A DNA stretch of 39,999 nucleotides, from the NCBI GenBank assembly GCA_005880615.1, contig VBID01000121.1, positions 1-39,999 of the forward strand, written 5' to 3'. Position 1 is the stretch's first letter. The number at the start of each line of letters is the position of its first letter. The translations under genes and the position numbers were made by a program. Below the pieces are notes generated by a model. The model saw only the letters and a list, made by a program, of their open reading frames with translations. It did no database searches and was not told where the DNA came from. Positions 22,431 through 30,836 of this stretch are shown piece by piece. The stretch comes from Chloroflexota bacterium. GTDB lineage: Bacteria > Chloroflexota > Dormibacteria > CF-121.

Positions 22431-23868
22431 GATTCCAGGCCAGCGCCCCGTTATTGTCATACCCCTGGGCTCGGACCGCCGCTTGCATGGCGGCGTTGGC
22501 CTTCGCCGCTCCGGCGTTGTCTTTGGCCTGAGTCGCCGCCGCCAACTTCTGGGCGTTATCGAGCACCAGCTGAAAGTTCTTGGTGTAGGCGACCGACGCC
22601 GGTGGGATGTCGCTGCCGGTGCTCGACGCCATGGCGGCCTGCAGCTTCTGCTGCGCGTCGGGATAAATGGAAAGCGCCGTGGCCGGGTCATGCTTGGCCA
22701 GATCGTCCATCATCGCCCTCCAGACGGCGATGCTGGCGAAGACCTGGCCGAGTTGCCGGTCCTGGTCGGTGAAGCCGGTGAGAACCTGATCGATTTTCTG
22801 GAGGGCCACCGCCGCCGTATGCAGGCGCTGGCGGGCCGCCGCAATCGACGCCGACCTGGACCCGGACACCGGGCTCAGCAATGCCAGATGCTGGTCCACG
22901 CTCTTGACCGCGCCTTCGTCCGCCTGGACCTGCGCCAGGGCCGTCTGGGCGCTCGACAGCCGCGCGTCCATCGCCGTCTGGGCCACCGCCAGGTTCGTCA
23001 TGGGATCTTTGTTGGTGGCGGCGAATGCCTGCGAGACGACCGTGTCGATGCCGGCCTGGTGGGCGACCGCCGAGCTGATGGCCTGATCGGCGGCCTTCAG
23101 GTTGCCGGTGGCCAGTACCGGGACGACTGCGTTGAGGAACACCCAGACGACCGCGATTGCGGCCAGGATGAAGATCAGCGGTTTGAGCGGCGCCAGGCTC
23201 AACTTGAGGTGCACCTTGGGCAGGCTCAAACGGGCCGCCGGGAGGGCCGGCAGGGCGAAGGGCAGCTCAAACGGCAGGGTAAAGGTCTGTCCGAGGATGG
23301 TGATGGTCTGGCCCTGGGCCGGCGCCGGTACCGGGGCACCGTAGGCGGGCGGCTGATAGGTCTGGTACGCCCCCGGTTGCGCCGGGTAACCCGGATACCC
23401 CGGCGGGGGACCGCCTGGCTGGCCAGGGGCCGGGTAGCCATATCCCGGTTGAGGCGCGCCATAACCCGGTTGCGGCTGCTGGCCGTAGTCCGGCTGCGCC
23501 GGCTGGCCGTAATTCGGCTGCGCCGGCTGGCCATAGTCCGGCTGCTGCTGGCTGTAATCCGGCTGCTGCTGCTGGCCGTAGTCCGGCTGCGCCGGCTGGC
23601 CATAGCCGGGTGGGGGAGCCTGGCTGTAATCGGGCTGGGCCGGCTGCGGATAACCGGCGGGAGGTGCGTAGCCCTGGTTCGGGTCGGAGTACTGGGGCTG
23701 ATCGGGTGCCTGGGGCGGGTCCGGAGCCTGGGCCGGCGGGTAGCCCGGGGGGGTGTAGGCGGCCCCCGGCGGCGGCAGTTGATTGCGGCAATTGGCGCAG
23801 GTCTGGGCCCCCGGCGGGTTCCAGGTCGCACCGCAGTACGGACAAGGAGAGCTCTGGTACGCCTGCAT
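22369..23868 (-). CDS. Zinc-ribbon protein with QPDYGQ repeats and one TM segment
   Basis: 499 aa. N-terminal zinc ribbon with C9-xx-C12 and C24-xx-C27 (CPYCGATW...CANC). Residues about 30-195 are a low-complexity P/Q/Y/G region with repeated [18 protein letters not shown] units, predicted disordered. A basic/hydrophobic stretch leads to a TM helix (about 228-250, [20 protein letters not shown]). The C-terminal half (about 255-499) is Ala/Gln-rich helical with LemA/coiled-coil character ([40 protein letters not shown]), outside the membrane. Function unknown; the tract looks like those driving condensate formation. The 3' end overlaps moaC convergently. Confidence 0.75.
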   Translation of the reverse strand: MQAYQSSPCPYCGATWNPPGAQTCANCRNQLPPPGAAYTPPGYPPAQAPDPPQAPDQPQYSDPNQGYAPPAGYPQPAQPDYSQAPPPGYGQPAQPDYGQQQQPDYSQQQPDYGQPAQPNYGQPAQPDYGQQPQPGYGAPQPGYGYPAPGQPGGPPPGYPGYPAQPGAYQTYQPPAYGAPVPAPAQGQTITILGQTFTLPFELPFALPALPAARLSLPKVHLKLSLAPLKPLIFILAAIAVVWVFLNAVVPVLATGNLKAADQAISSAVAHQAGIDTVVSQAFAATNKDPMTNLAVAQTAMDARLSSAQTALAQVQADEGAVKSVDQHLALLSPVSGSRSASIAAARQRLHTAAVALQKIDQVLTGFTDQDRQLGQVFASIAVWRAMMDDLAKHDPATALSIYPDAQQKLQAAMASSTGSDIPPASVAYTKNFQLVLDNAQKLAAATQAKDNAGAAKANAAMQAAVRAQGYDNNGALAWNLKLFQPLLDAYHAGIRSLKS

Positions 23869-23920
23869 CGGGCTACCAGTTCAACTCCCCCCAGGGGCAA
23901 ATTCCTTCGGCGAGGCGGGC

Positions 23921-24102
23921 CTAGCCCGAATCCACCGAATCGAACTCGCATCTTGGGCGCGGGGCGGCCGATCCGGGCGTTGGCTCCTGCGCGCGCTCAC
24001 TTACAGATCGACAGATATGCTCGTTCGCGTGCTCGTCGCCGCCTTCGGCTCGGCGCACCCCGCATCCCAATCTGCCTCGTCCGATCGGCGGATCCGGGCT
24101 AG
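23921..24102. repeat. MITE-like element, copy 2 (contains the DUF72 stop codon)
   Basis: About 182 bp bounded by CTAG: it starts CTAGCCCGAATCCACCGAATCG and ends GGCGGATCCGGGCTAG. The first and last 40 bp are imperfect inverted repeats and match copy 1 closely. The middle differs in length (about 55 bp longer) from copy 1. The terminal CTAG supplies the TAG stop of the DUF72 gene (24099-24101). Confidence 0.75.
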
Positions 24103-24998
24103 CTTTCCAGCAACTCGGAGAGGTCGCGGGCGTTGCGGACGGCGTAGTCCCCATAGCAGTTGTTCATGACCACGTGCACGTCCTGCGCCTGTTGGGCCAG
24201 TTCCCGAATTCGCGCCACCCAGGGACGGAGCTCCGAGCGGTCGTACAGGTAGCGGAACTTCTCGGCGGTGGTAATTCCCTTTTTCTCCCAGGTCTCCTGG
24301 TTACGGCCGTGAAAGCGAACCATCGCCAGCGGCGCCGTGGCCGCAGCGACCGGGGGCACGCTGGAAACGAACCCCTGCGGCTCATCCACCCCCACGTAGG
24401 TCAGGCGACGGTCTTTGAGGAACTGGAGCACCCGATCGCGGCGGAACTCGCTCATCCAGGATTGCTGCCGAAACTCCACGGCCACCGCGGCATCCGGAAC
24501 CCACTCGCGAAGGTCCTCCATGAACCGGTACGCCGGCGGGTTCGGCAGAAACCATTTCGGAAACTGAAAGACGATGGTCCCCAGCTTCCTGGCATCGACC
24601 AGTGGCTGGAGCCCGGCACGAAAACGCTCCCAGATCTCTTCTTTATCTTTCGGCTTCAGGTCCTTGAAGTAGACGTTGCCGGTGGTCACCCCCAGCCGCT
24701 CGCGCAGATCCTTGGGGAGTCGCTCCGGCGGCGCGGGGTGCTGCGTGAGGAGAGCGAAGGCCTTGACATCGAAGATGAAGTCGGATGGCGTTCGGTCCAC
24801 CCACAGGGCAGCGGTGTTCTCATTCGGCAACGCATAAAACGTGCTGTCCACCTCGACGATAGGAAACTGCTGCGCATAAAAGCGCAGCCGGTCCTCGGCC
24901 GTGGTCGCGTCGGGCGGATAAAACGCCCCGCTCTTGATAAGCGTGGGCTCAGTCCACGATGAGATCCCGACCCGCACCCTGCCCGCCATATGAGACAT
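24099..24998 (-). CDS. DUF72 family protein (YecE-like)
   Basis: About 299 aa, TIM-barrel-like DUF72: VRVGISSWTEPTLIKSGAFYPP, VEVDSTFYALPN, FIFDVKAFALLTQHP, LGTIVFQFPKWF, AVEFRQQSWM, VRFHGRNQETWEKKG, FRYLYDRSEL and the late VHVVMNNCYGDYAVRNA. The family has no proven reaction. The ATG at 24998 has an SD GGAGG with a 7-nt spacer that is part of a G-rich dispersed repeat, so the repeat appears to supply the ribosome binding site. The stop codon lies in the end of a MITE-like element, so the C-terminus may have been trimmed or extended by its insertion. Confidence 0.9.
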   Translation of the reverse strand: MSHMAGRVRVGISSWTEPTLIKSGAFYPPDATTAEDRLRFYAQQFPIVEVDSTFYALPNENTAALWVDRTPSDFIFDVKAFALLTQHPAPPERLPKDLRERLGVTTGNVYFKDLKPKDKEEIWERFRAGLQPLVDARKLGTIVFQFPKWFLPNPPAYRFMEDLREWVPDAAVAVEFRQQSWMSEFRRDRVLQFLKDRRLTYVGVDEPQGFVSSVPPVAAATAPLAMVRFHGRNQETWEKKGITTAEKFRYLYDRSELRPWVARIRELAQQAQDVHVVMNNCYGDYAVRNARDLSELLES

Positions 24999-25004
24999 GA
25001 TTCT

Positions 25005-25182
25005 CCCTCCCCCGTGCGTGGAGGGTGGGGTGGGGTATTCGGAGAGCGGTAGCTGCGAGCTTGGCGAGCGAAACATCAGACATGACTCTCCCTCGCCCCT
25101 TGCGAGGAGAGAAGGGGAGGAGGTAGGAGTTTGAGTCCTTCAGCTTTCCCTCCCCCTTGCGGGGAGGGTGGGTGGGGGTCCG
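25005..25182. repeat. G-rich dispersed repeat, copy 4 (three tandem-spaced units)
   Basis: Three successive units between the two minus-strand genes: CTCCCTCCCCCGTGCGTGGAGGGTGGGG (about 25003-25036), CTCCCTCGCCCCTTGCGAGGAG (about 25084-25105) with a GGGGAGGAGG tail, and TCCCTCCCCCTTGCGGGGAGGG with TGGGTGGGGGT (about 25145-25180). No gene lies in this gap. Confidence 0.65.
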
Positions 25183-25183
25183 T

Positions 25184-27025
25184 CTACAGCGCGGGCGTCT
25201 CGACCAGGTACCAGGACGGATCGCGAACCACGACCTTTCCATCCATCGTGCGCCTCAGCGCGTAGGTGAGAAAGGTGCAAACGCGCGCGTGACCCTTCAG
25301 GGCTTCGAAGTGGGACCGCTCTGCCTCGAGCGCGCTCACGTCGGTGAAGGCCGAACCCGGCGGGACCGCCTCGTCCTCCAGCCCGGTCAGGAACACCACG
25401 GCGTAGTCTCGACCGGCAAGCTGCGACCACGACACCAGCCGCACGGTGTCGTCCGCCTCGGCCGTCGTCATCGCCTCCACAAAGCCAGCCCAGTTGCGGC
25501 CCTCCACGCGGTCGAACTCCACAGCCGCCAGGCGCAGGCGGTCGATCTGGCCGATGGGGAAACGTCCGGCAAGCCTGTGCTGAGCCCAGGCGAGGTAGCC
25601 GCTCTCCTCCAGGAGCCGGTCTACCAGGTCGGCCAGCGGCATGGTGTCCTTGAGCGCGTGCCAGCCCGCGAGCTGGGCGCGAAACTGGCGCAGCGCCAGG
25701 CGGGTCCGAGCCGGGAGGCTGGAGAGCATGGCCGCATGCGGAATGGTGGCAGAGAGTGACAGCTTGAGACTGCCCGCCAGCTGGGATAGGCTGGCCACCG
25801 CTGCGGCGGGGACGCCGCGGGAGGGACGGCCGAGCGCCCGGGCAAAGGCAGCGTCGTTATCGGAGTCCGCCACCAGGCGCAGGTACGCCAGCACGTCCAG
25901 CCGGGTGTCATGGTCATCGGCGCACCAGCCGACCCGGCTCACCGGGATGGAGGCTCGCCGAAACGCTTCTTGCAGGGTGTCCGCCGTGGCACCGAGGCGG
26001 TAGGTCACGGCCATGTCGGTCGGTGAGAGACCGCCCCGGCGCAGCCGGGCAATCTCCGCCGCGATAAAGCCGGCCTCATCGACCTCGTCGGTGGCCTGGT
26101 AAGAGACCCGGCGTTCCTCACCCGAAGGCCACGCCGCCAGGACGCGCCGTCGGGCGGTTGCCGCCGCCAGCGCGGGCGTGGTGGTCAGCGGCAGCTCGGT
26201 CTCGACCGCGTCCGGGAAATCGAGCCGGAAACGATCGCGGCGAGCCTCATCCGGCGCGGTGAAGACCGCCACCGGTCCGCCGGCCCGTTGCGCAACCGCG
26301 GTGACCAGCTCGAGCTCGGGCGGACTGAGCTGGTTGTACTGGTCGATCACTACGAGGCTCGACCCGGCTGTGAGCCGCGCCGGATCATGGCGGAGCAGCC
26401 GCACCGGTCGAGCCAGCAGATCGTCCGCGTCCACCGCGCGCCGGGCGTGGAGCGCCCGATCATAGCGGCTGAGCAGTTCCAGCTGCTGCGACGCCGCGAA
26501 GGCGCTGACCACGGCGTCGCCTCCCAGCTGACTCTTCATGCGGCTGAGCGCCAGCAGCGAGTGCTCGACGGCGGCCGACGTCGCCGGGAATCCGAGCTGG
26601 CGGAGGAGATCACGCGTGACCGCCCGCCGTTGACTAGCGTCGAGCACCCGCACTCCCCGCCGATAGTGGGGATCGAGCTCGCGCAGGAGCCGCTTGGCGT
26701 GGTTTCGGCAGCTTTCGATAGTCAGCCGCCGGCGCGCCGTGGGTGGACCTCGAAAGGCAGCCTGCAGTGCGGCTGCCCGCTGATCCGTCGCGGTCAGCAC
26801 GATCAGGGTGGCATCGCCAGCGATCGCCTGCACCTGTCGGATGAGCTCCACGGCCGTGTCGATGTCGCTCGCCGCACGCACCAGCATCGGCGGCACGGTG
26901 GCGAGGGTTGGCGTCGACTCCGACTCCCTGGGTTTGGACTGCGTTGGCCCAGGCGTGGACCTCAGTGACCGGCCGCTCACCGGCCTGACGGTTCGCGGGG
27001 CCGTCGGGGCCCGACGCACGCTCAT
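25184..27025 (-). CDS. UvrD/SF1-helicase homologue without Walker A
   Basis: 613 aa (or 567 from an internal ATG at 26887). The core aligns in order with UvrD-type helicases: motif Ia region LIVLTATDQRAAALQAAF, LTIESCRNHAKRLLRELD, an ATPase-II-like VVIDQYNQLSPPELELV (DEYQD becomes DQYNQ), a 2A/2B region with VDEAGFIAAEIARLRRGG and MAVTYRLGATADTLQEAF, and the late VVFLTGLEDEAVPP with RVCTFLTYALRR. The P-loop GxxGSGKT that should precede motif Ia is absent, and motif VI is weak. It is therefore probably a non-hydrolysing structural homologue. The first 45 residues are Pro/Arg/Ser-rich and may not be part of the protein. Confidence 0.75.
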   Translation of the reverse strand: MSVRRAPTAPRTVRPVSGRSLRSTPGPTQSKPRESESTPTLATVPPMLVRAASDIDTAVELIRQVQAIAGDATLIVLTATDQRAAALQAAFRGPPTARRRLTIESCRNHAKRLLRELDPHYRRGVRVLDASQRRAVTRDLLRQLGFPATSAAVEHSLLALSRMKSQLGGDAVVSAFAASQQLELLSRYDRALHARRAVDADDLLARPVRLLRHDPARLTAGSSLVVIDQYNQLSPPELELVTAVAQRAGGPVAVFTAPDEARRDRFRLDFPDAVETELPLTTTPALAAATARRRVLAAWPSGEERRVSYQATDEVDEAGFIAAEIARLRRGGLSPTDMAVTYRLGATADTLQEAFRRASIPVSRVGWCADDHDTRLDVLAYLRLVADSDNDAAFARALGRPSRGVPAAAVASLSQLAGSLKLSLSATIPHAAMLSSLPARTRLALRQFRAQLAGWHALKDTMPLADLVDRLLEESGYLAWAQHRLAGRFPIGQIDRLRLAAVEFDRVEGRNWAGFVEAMTTAEADDTVRLVSWSQLAGRDYAVVFLTGLEDEAVPPGSAFTDVSALEAERSHFEALKGHARVCTFLTYALRRTMDGKVVVRDPSWYLVETPAL

Positions 27026-27104
27026 CCGGCGACGCCGGTCAAACTAGATGATTCAAGAAGTAATGAGCGCCGCCATCGCCGGTGGCAATCGTACACTGCG
27101 TGCT

Positions 27105-27128
27105 GCGACCGCAACAACTTGTGGTCGC
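27105..27128. other. Hairpin in the 27026-27147 gap
   Basis: GCGACC (27105-27110) and GGTCGC (27123-27128) enclose ACAA/TTGT, giving a short stem between the helicase-like gene start and the mog end. No T-tract, so not a clear terminator. Confidence 0.3.
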
Positions 27129-27147
27129 TTATAGGTAAGGTCTGCCG

Positions 27148-27654
27148 TTACGAGGGACGGTGGGCCGCCGGCACGTCACTCACATCGTCACGCAGCATGC
27201 GAAGCGCGTGCGGCAGGGCTTCCATCACCGCTTCAACACTGTCCGTCGCCCCGCGTGGACTCCCAGGGACAGCGAGCATCAGGGTTCGTCCCTTGACGCC
27301 GGCGACCGAACGGGAGAGCATGGCGTGCGGCGTCTTCTTGAGCCCCGCGGCGCGCATGGCCTCGGCCAGGCCCGGGACCTCATAGTCGAAGAGTGGCGCC
27401 AGCGCCTGCGGCGTGACGTCACGAGGACTCAGCCCGGTGCCGCCGGTAAGCAGGATGAGGTGGGGATCGACCGCCTTGAGCCATTCATGGACCTGCTTGC
27501 GGATCTCGGGGACCTCGTCGCTGACCAGCGCGCGACCCACGACTTCGGCCGGAAGCCGCATAACCATCTCAGCCAGCCGCTCGCCGCTCTCGTCGGTGCG
27601 TTCCCCTCGGGAGCCCTTGGTGCTGACGGTCAGGATGCAGACCCGGTACACCAT
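27148..27654 (-). CDS. mog: Molybdopterin adenylyltransferase-type protein (MogA/MoaB)
   Basis: 168 aa MoCF-binding fold: starts VYRVCILTVSTKGSRGERTD, with LILLTGGTGLSPRDVTPQAL (the conserved GGTG..PRD nucleotide/pterin site), VPGLAEAMRAAG, HAMLSRSVAGVKGRTLMLAVPGSP. Length fits MogA/MoaB, which adenylates molybdopterin before metal insertion. With moaC at 21876 it indicates that the organism makes Moco, though the rest of the pathway is not in the window. MogA versus MoaB cannot be separated by eye. 30 bp after the next gene upstream. Confidence 0.9.
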   Translation of the reverse strand: MVYRVCILTVSTKGSRGERTDESGERLAEMVMRLPAEVVGRALVSDEVPEIRKQVHEWLKAVDPHLILLTGGTGLSPRDVTPQALAPLFDYEVPGLAEAMRAAGLKKTPHAMLSRSVAGVKGRTLMLAVPGSPRGATDSVEAVMEALPHALRMLRDDVSDVPAAHRPS

Positions 27655-27684
27655 GGCTGATCCGGTAGGGCAGCCTCGACAGGA

Positions 27685-28134
27685 TCAGGCTTCGGCCTGG
27701 ACCGACAGATAGGGAGCGATGGTGGCGCAGAAGGTGCGGACCGCCGGGTCGATTTCCATCAGGTCCCGATAGGGCACAGCGAGACAGTTGTCGAAGACGG
27801 GATAGAGCACCACGGCCGACGCCGGCGGCGCGTCCGCGTCGTAGAGGAAGAGGACCGGGCGTTTTCGGGCAACCAGCCACCCGGCTTCAAACCCCACCCC
27901 GGTGCTGCGGCCGGTGGCTTCAAAGCATCCGGCATCGGCCTCGCCCAACTCGCGGCGCATCATTTCTCCGATCAGCTGCGGCCGGTCGATTCCCGGTCGG
28001 TAATCGGGGTCCGCCACCCGCTCGCACAGGATCTGGGCGCCCAGCTCGCGTAACGCCCGATGGGCCAGCTGGATCGCCTCCAGAGAACGCGGGCCCAGCT
28101 CGCCGGTGACCGCCCGCCCGAGGTAGACCTTCAT
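27685..28134 (-). CDS. Nucleoside 2-deoxyribosyltransferase-like protein
   Basis: 149 aa of the nucleoside deoxyribosyltransferase/DNPH1 class: MKVYLGRAVTGE at the start, ADAGCFEATGRSTGVGFEAGWLVARKRPVLFLYDAD as the core, where the catalytic Glu of the family falls in GFEAGW. These enzymes move or hydrolyse the deoxyribose-base bond. ATGA overlap with the upstream small membrane protein gene couples them. No phage context. Together with the tandem thymidine kinase it hints at active deoxynucleoside salvage. Confidence 0.78.
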   Translation of the reverse strand: MKVYLGRAVTGELGPRSLEAIQLAHRALRELGAQILCERVADPDYRPGIDRPQLIGEMMRRELGEADAGCFEATGRSTGVGFEAGWLVARKRPVLFLYDADAPPASAVVLYPVFDNCLAVPYRDLMEIDPAVRTFCATIAPYLSVQAEA

Positions 28135-28262
28135 TTGGGGGTCGGCCGCTGACGGCGGGCCAGGGCGGTGCTCAGCAGGACCAGGCCCAGCAGGGGGTCC
28201 AGGATCAGCCCGAGCCCGGCCAGCGCCGCCCGCACCACACCCGGGACTCGTCTCCGGCCCAT
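28131..28262 (-). CDS. Small single-TM protein (43 aa)
   Basis: Short ORF: basic start (MGRRRVPGVVRAALAG), one hydrophobic stretch (LGLILDPLLGLVLLSTALA), basic tail. Its TGA overlaps the next gene's ATG (ATGA at 28131-28134) and its start is 8 bp after the upstream gene's stop, a layout typical of real operon members. An ATG at 28277 is an alternative start. No function known. Confidence 0.5.
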   Translation of the reverse strand: MGRRRVPGVVRAALAGLGLILDPLLGLVLLSTALARRQRPTPK

Positions 28263-28269
28263 GGGCCGA

Positions 28270-28689
28270 TTATCCGGCATCGACGGCGGGTGGAACGGTC
28301 GGTTCCACCGAGCCCGCCGGTTCCCCCTCCTCCGCATCGGTCGGCTCTGCCTGATGGTCAGGTTCTGGCCCGTCCGCATCCGTGTCCACGGTTGCTACCT
28401 GGCCATCCTTTCCTTTCTTGCGGGGCGGGCGCTCCGCCGCCAGCGGCCTGACGTCGAGCCCCTGGCGCAACAGGTAGACGCTTTCCAGCGTGGTCAGCTT
28501 CTCCACCAGCCAGCCGGCCCGGTAATGGACAGCAAACCACTGCTCGTTGGCGGGTGGGTGCCGATGGCGCCGGCGCCAGCGACCGACCGCTTCCTTGAAC
28601 GTGCCAGCGAAGCCGTCCACGACTACCGACCCCTGAACCAGTGAGGCATGACGTCGATAGCGTAGTGGAGTCGGGCTAGGGGCTAACAT
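28270..28689 (-). CDS. Unknown protein, basic helical with acidic tail
   Basis: About 139 aa from the ATG at 28689 (TTG codons at 28755 or 28749 would add an LLDRYNAGAG segment). Contains SLVQGSVVVDGFAGTFKEAV, RWRRRHRHPPANEQWFAVHY, and YLLRQGLDVRPL; the last 45 residues are rich in Asp, Glu and Pro. No family recognised. First gene of the minus-strand set ending at mog, and divergent from the 28767 gene. Confidence 0.5.
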   Translation of the reverse strand: MLAPSPTPLRYRRHASLVQGSVVVDGFAGTFKEAVGRWRRRHRHPPANEQWFAVHYRAGWLVEKLTTLESVYLLRQGLDVRPLAAERPPRKKGKDGQVATVDTDADGPEPDHQAEPTDAEEGEPAGSVEPTVPPAVDAG

Positions 28690-28731
28690 GTCTGGAGGCG
28701 CCCCGGTGTGGAAGTGATCGCCAGCTCCGGC

Positions 28732-28739
28732 GTTATACC
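28732..28739. promoter_or_regulatory. Bidirectional -10-like site GTTATACC
   Basis: Plus strand TTATAC/TATACC and minus strand TATAAC overlap here, 28 bp upstream of the 28767 start and 43 bp upstream of the 28689 start. Candidate shared -10 region for the divergent pair. Confidence 0.4.
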
Positions 28740-28766
28740 GATCTAGCAACCCCAAAGGAGGCGCTG

Positions 28767-29123
28767 TTGGACCCGACCCCCCGAGCCTACGCCAATGAGG
28801 CCGAGCGACGATACCGGTTGCGGAGGCTCGATGATTTGCTCGAAGCCCTCGAGCGGTTGAACCTGGCCGATGCCCGCGCCCTCCCGGCTGCCGTGCGGGA
28901 GCGGCTGGAGAAGGAAGGGATCGTCATCGAGCCGGCGGTCACGTTCAGCCGTTTGATCGAGCTGGTCTGGACGCAGCAGGAACGCTACTTGATCGACCTC
29001 AAGGCCGACCGCCGCAAAGCCCCCCGCCGCGCCGGTGAAGGGCTTGCCTCACGGCGAATCCTGGATACCTTCCTGGGGCGACTCACGGCCGCGCAACGCC
29101 GACGCCGCGGCACCGTCGACTAG
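28767..29123 (+). CDS. Unknown charged helical protein (118 aa)
   Basis: TTG start, supported by a perfect AAAGGAGG SD (28754-28761) with a 5-nt spacer. Arg/Glu/Leu-rich helices throughout (YRLRRLDDLLEALERLNLAD, VTFSRLIELVWTQQERYLID), very basic C-terminus. No TM, Cys or known motif. Sits alone, divergent from the 28689 gene and followed by a G-rich repeat. Confidence 0.65.
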   Translation: MDPTPRAYANEAERRYRLRRLDDLLEALERLNLADARALPAAVRERLEKEGIVIEPAVTFSRLIELVWTQQERYLIDLKADRRKAPRRAGEGLASRRILDTFLGRLTAAQRRRRGTVD

Positions 29124-29139
29124 GCCAACCCTCTCAAAG

Positions 29140-29282
29140 TCGCCTTCCGATTCTCCTCCCCCCGTTGCGGGGTTCGACCGTGCCAGGGAGGAGAAACGTC
29201 TCTACGTACCTCCGTGCCCGCGGCAGCGTGGGTAGGGTGGGGGTTTCGGCGCGTGTCTCCCTCTCCCAAACGGGAGGACTTC
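29140..29282. repeat. G-rich dispersed repeat, copy 5
   Basis: TTCTCCTCCCCCCGTTGCGGGG, a spacer, GGGAGGAGAAA, then GTAGGGTGGGGGTTT and a second CTCCCTCTCCCAAACGGGAG. Fills the gap between the convergent 28767 gene and the LCP gene. Confidence 0.6.
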
Positions 29283-29283
29283 T

Positions 29284-30729
29284 CTATGGCCCGATGGGCC
29301 GTGGTGTCGCACTAGCCGTGGGACTGGGAGTCGGCGCCGCTGCCGGGGGTGGCGGCGGGAGATACGGAATGAAGCTCCGGGCGAAGGTGCTGCCCACGAT
29401 GACGACCACGCCCGCCCCTGACGGAGAAGGCCCAGCCTCGGTGATGACCCGGGCGTTGAAGAAGGCCGCCAGGAAGGCGACGGTGTCGGGGGCAGTTCCG
29501 TTCGAGTAGTCGTGCACTTCGGACTGGACGTAGGCAAGCCGGGCGGCGTCCGCCGGGGCGATCGTCTTGACGCCCGCCCACGACCAGAGCTGGGTGAGCA
29601 GGTCGGCCATCGATCGGCTGGCGAGGCCATAATTGTCCGTCCCGTTGACGAACTGGACGGCAGCGCCCTCGACGGGTACCTCCGGGTCGGCGAAGACCTG
29701 GTCCAGGTAGTGCTTCAGGCCCGCGAAGGCCACGTCGTATGGAAGCAGGATGTACTGCCCATCCTCGCTGTGCGCGGTGTAGAGGAAGTTGGTGTTGTCG
29801 ATGGACACCCGCGCCGCGTGCGTGTCCTCCAGGCGGCTCATGGTGTCCGCGAACCTGCGCAGCGTCGCCAGGTCCATGTTGGTACGGACATGAGCCTGCA
29901 GGGCGCCCATGAGCCCGAAGAGCTTGGGGATTCCGTCGATACTCAGGACCTTGCGCCGGACGGCGAGCAGGATCTGCTGCTGCCGCCGCGAGCGGTCGAA
30001 GTCGGAGGTCGTCTCCCGGGAGCGGGCGTACTCGAGAGCCTGCTCCCCATTCATGTGCTGCCACCCGGCATTGAAATGGATGTGCAGGTACCCGGTGGTC
30101 TCGCCGGCCGGGTAATACGGGTCGTCCAGGACCTGGGGCACGTTCAGATCGATGCCGCCCACGGAGTCCACGACTTTGCGAAAGCCGTCGAAGTCGACCG
30201 CGATCCAATATTGGATGGGTAGCCCCGTCACCCGATGGACCATCTCGCTCGAGAGATTGCCGCCTCCAAGCGGTCCGCTGAAGCGGGCGTCCTTGTAGGG
30301 AAAGGTGCTGTCATCGACGCCGATCGTATAGGCACCGTTGATCTTCGTGGTCCAGTACAGCCCGTAACGGTTGGTGGGGATGCTGATCCACAGGTCGCGG
30401 GGGATCGAGATCATGGCCAGCTGGTGGGTGTCGGTCTGGGCGGACACGACCATCATGCTGTCCGTCAGGTACGCGCCGTCGTGGCCGGCTCCGCCGTATC
30501 CGAGCAGCAGGAAGTTGACTCGTCCCAGGTGTTGGGCGGCCTGGACCGCGTGCGGCTGTTCCACGATGCCCAGGATCTGCCTGATGTCGGCATTGGGCGC
30601 CACCTGCTTCAGGAAGAAGGTAAAGCGAATGTAGGCAAAGGCCGCCAGGGCGCAGAACAGCAGGGCAAAGCCGGCCAGGCTCAGGAACACAATTCGACCG
30701 ACCGGGAAACCCGGTTTGCGCCGTACCAT
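29284..30729 (-). CDS. LytR-CpsA-Psr (LCP) family protein with LytR_C domain
   Basis: 481 aa. Short cytoplasmic start, one TM (about 13-36), LCP domain about 75-310 with FLLLGYGGAG, LTDSMMVVSA, AMISIPRDLWISIP, KINGAYTIG, VDSVGGIDLNVP, GWQHMNGEQALEYARSR and DFDRSRRQQQILLAVRR (the conserved Arg/Asp residues that bind the polyprenyl pyrophosphate), then a LytR_C-like domain (about 365-450; VQFVNGTDNYGLA) and a Pro/Thr-rich tail. It attaches secondary polymers to peptidoglycan on the outer face. The ATG at 30729 has AGGGGAAG upstream. Confidence 0.93.
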   Translation of the reverse strand: MVRRKPGFPVGRIVFLSLAGFALLFCALAAFAYIRFTFFLKQVAPNADIRQILGIVEQPHAVQAAQHLGRVNFLLLGYGGAGHDGAYLTDSMMVVSAQTDTHQLAMISIPRDLWISIPTNRYGLYWTTKINGAYTIGVDDSTFPYKDARFSGPLGGGNLSSEMVHRVTGLPIQYWIAVDFDGFRKVVDSVGGIDLNVPQVLDDPYYPAGETTGYLHIHFNAGWQHMNGEQALEYARSRETTSDFDRSRRQQQILLAVRRKVLSIDGIPKLFGLMGALQAHVRTNMDLATLRRFADTMSRLEDTHAARVSIDNTNFLYTAHSEDGQYILLPYDVAFAGLKHYLDQVFADPEVPVEGAAVQFVNGTDNYGLASRSMADLLTQLWSWAGVKTIAPADAARLAYVQSEVHDYSNGTAPDTVAFLAAFFNARVITEAGPSPSGAGVVVIVGSTFARSFIPYLPPPPPAAAPTPSPTASATPRPIGP

Positions 30730-30836
30730 CTCAGCTTCCCCTGCTAACGAGGGCGCCGAGCAATGGTAACGAGCGGGGCCTGACCAGCCCTGCGGCGGGC
30801 ACAAAAAAAGCCGCCCATTCCTGGACAGCACCAAAC

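Noticed and set aside
23440-23640. Short tandem repeats that could suggest a CRISPR array
   Set aside because: Units are about 18-27 bp, in frame, encode QPDYGQ and have no unique spacers of constant length.
22396-24102. 568-codon plus-strand frame antisense to the zinc-ribbon gene
   Set aside because: Arg/Gly/Leu-rich shadow caused by GC-rich codon bias; the minus-strand frame has a zinc ribbon, TM segment and ordered repeats.
30790-30810. GGCGGGCACAAAAAAAGCCGCCC as a rho-independent terminator
   Set aside because: The A-run is in the loop, no T-tract follows the stem, and it lies inside the probable LCP leader.
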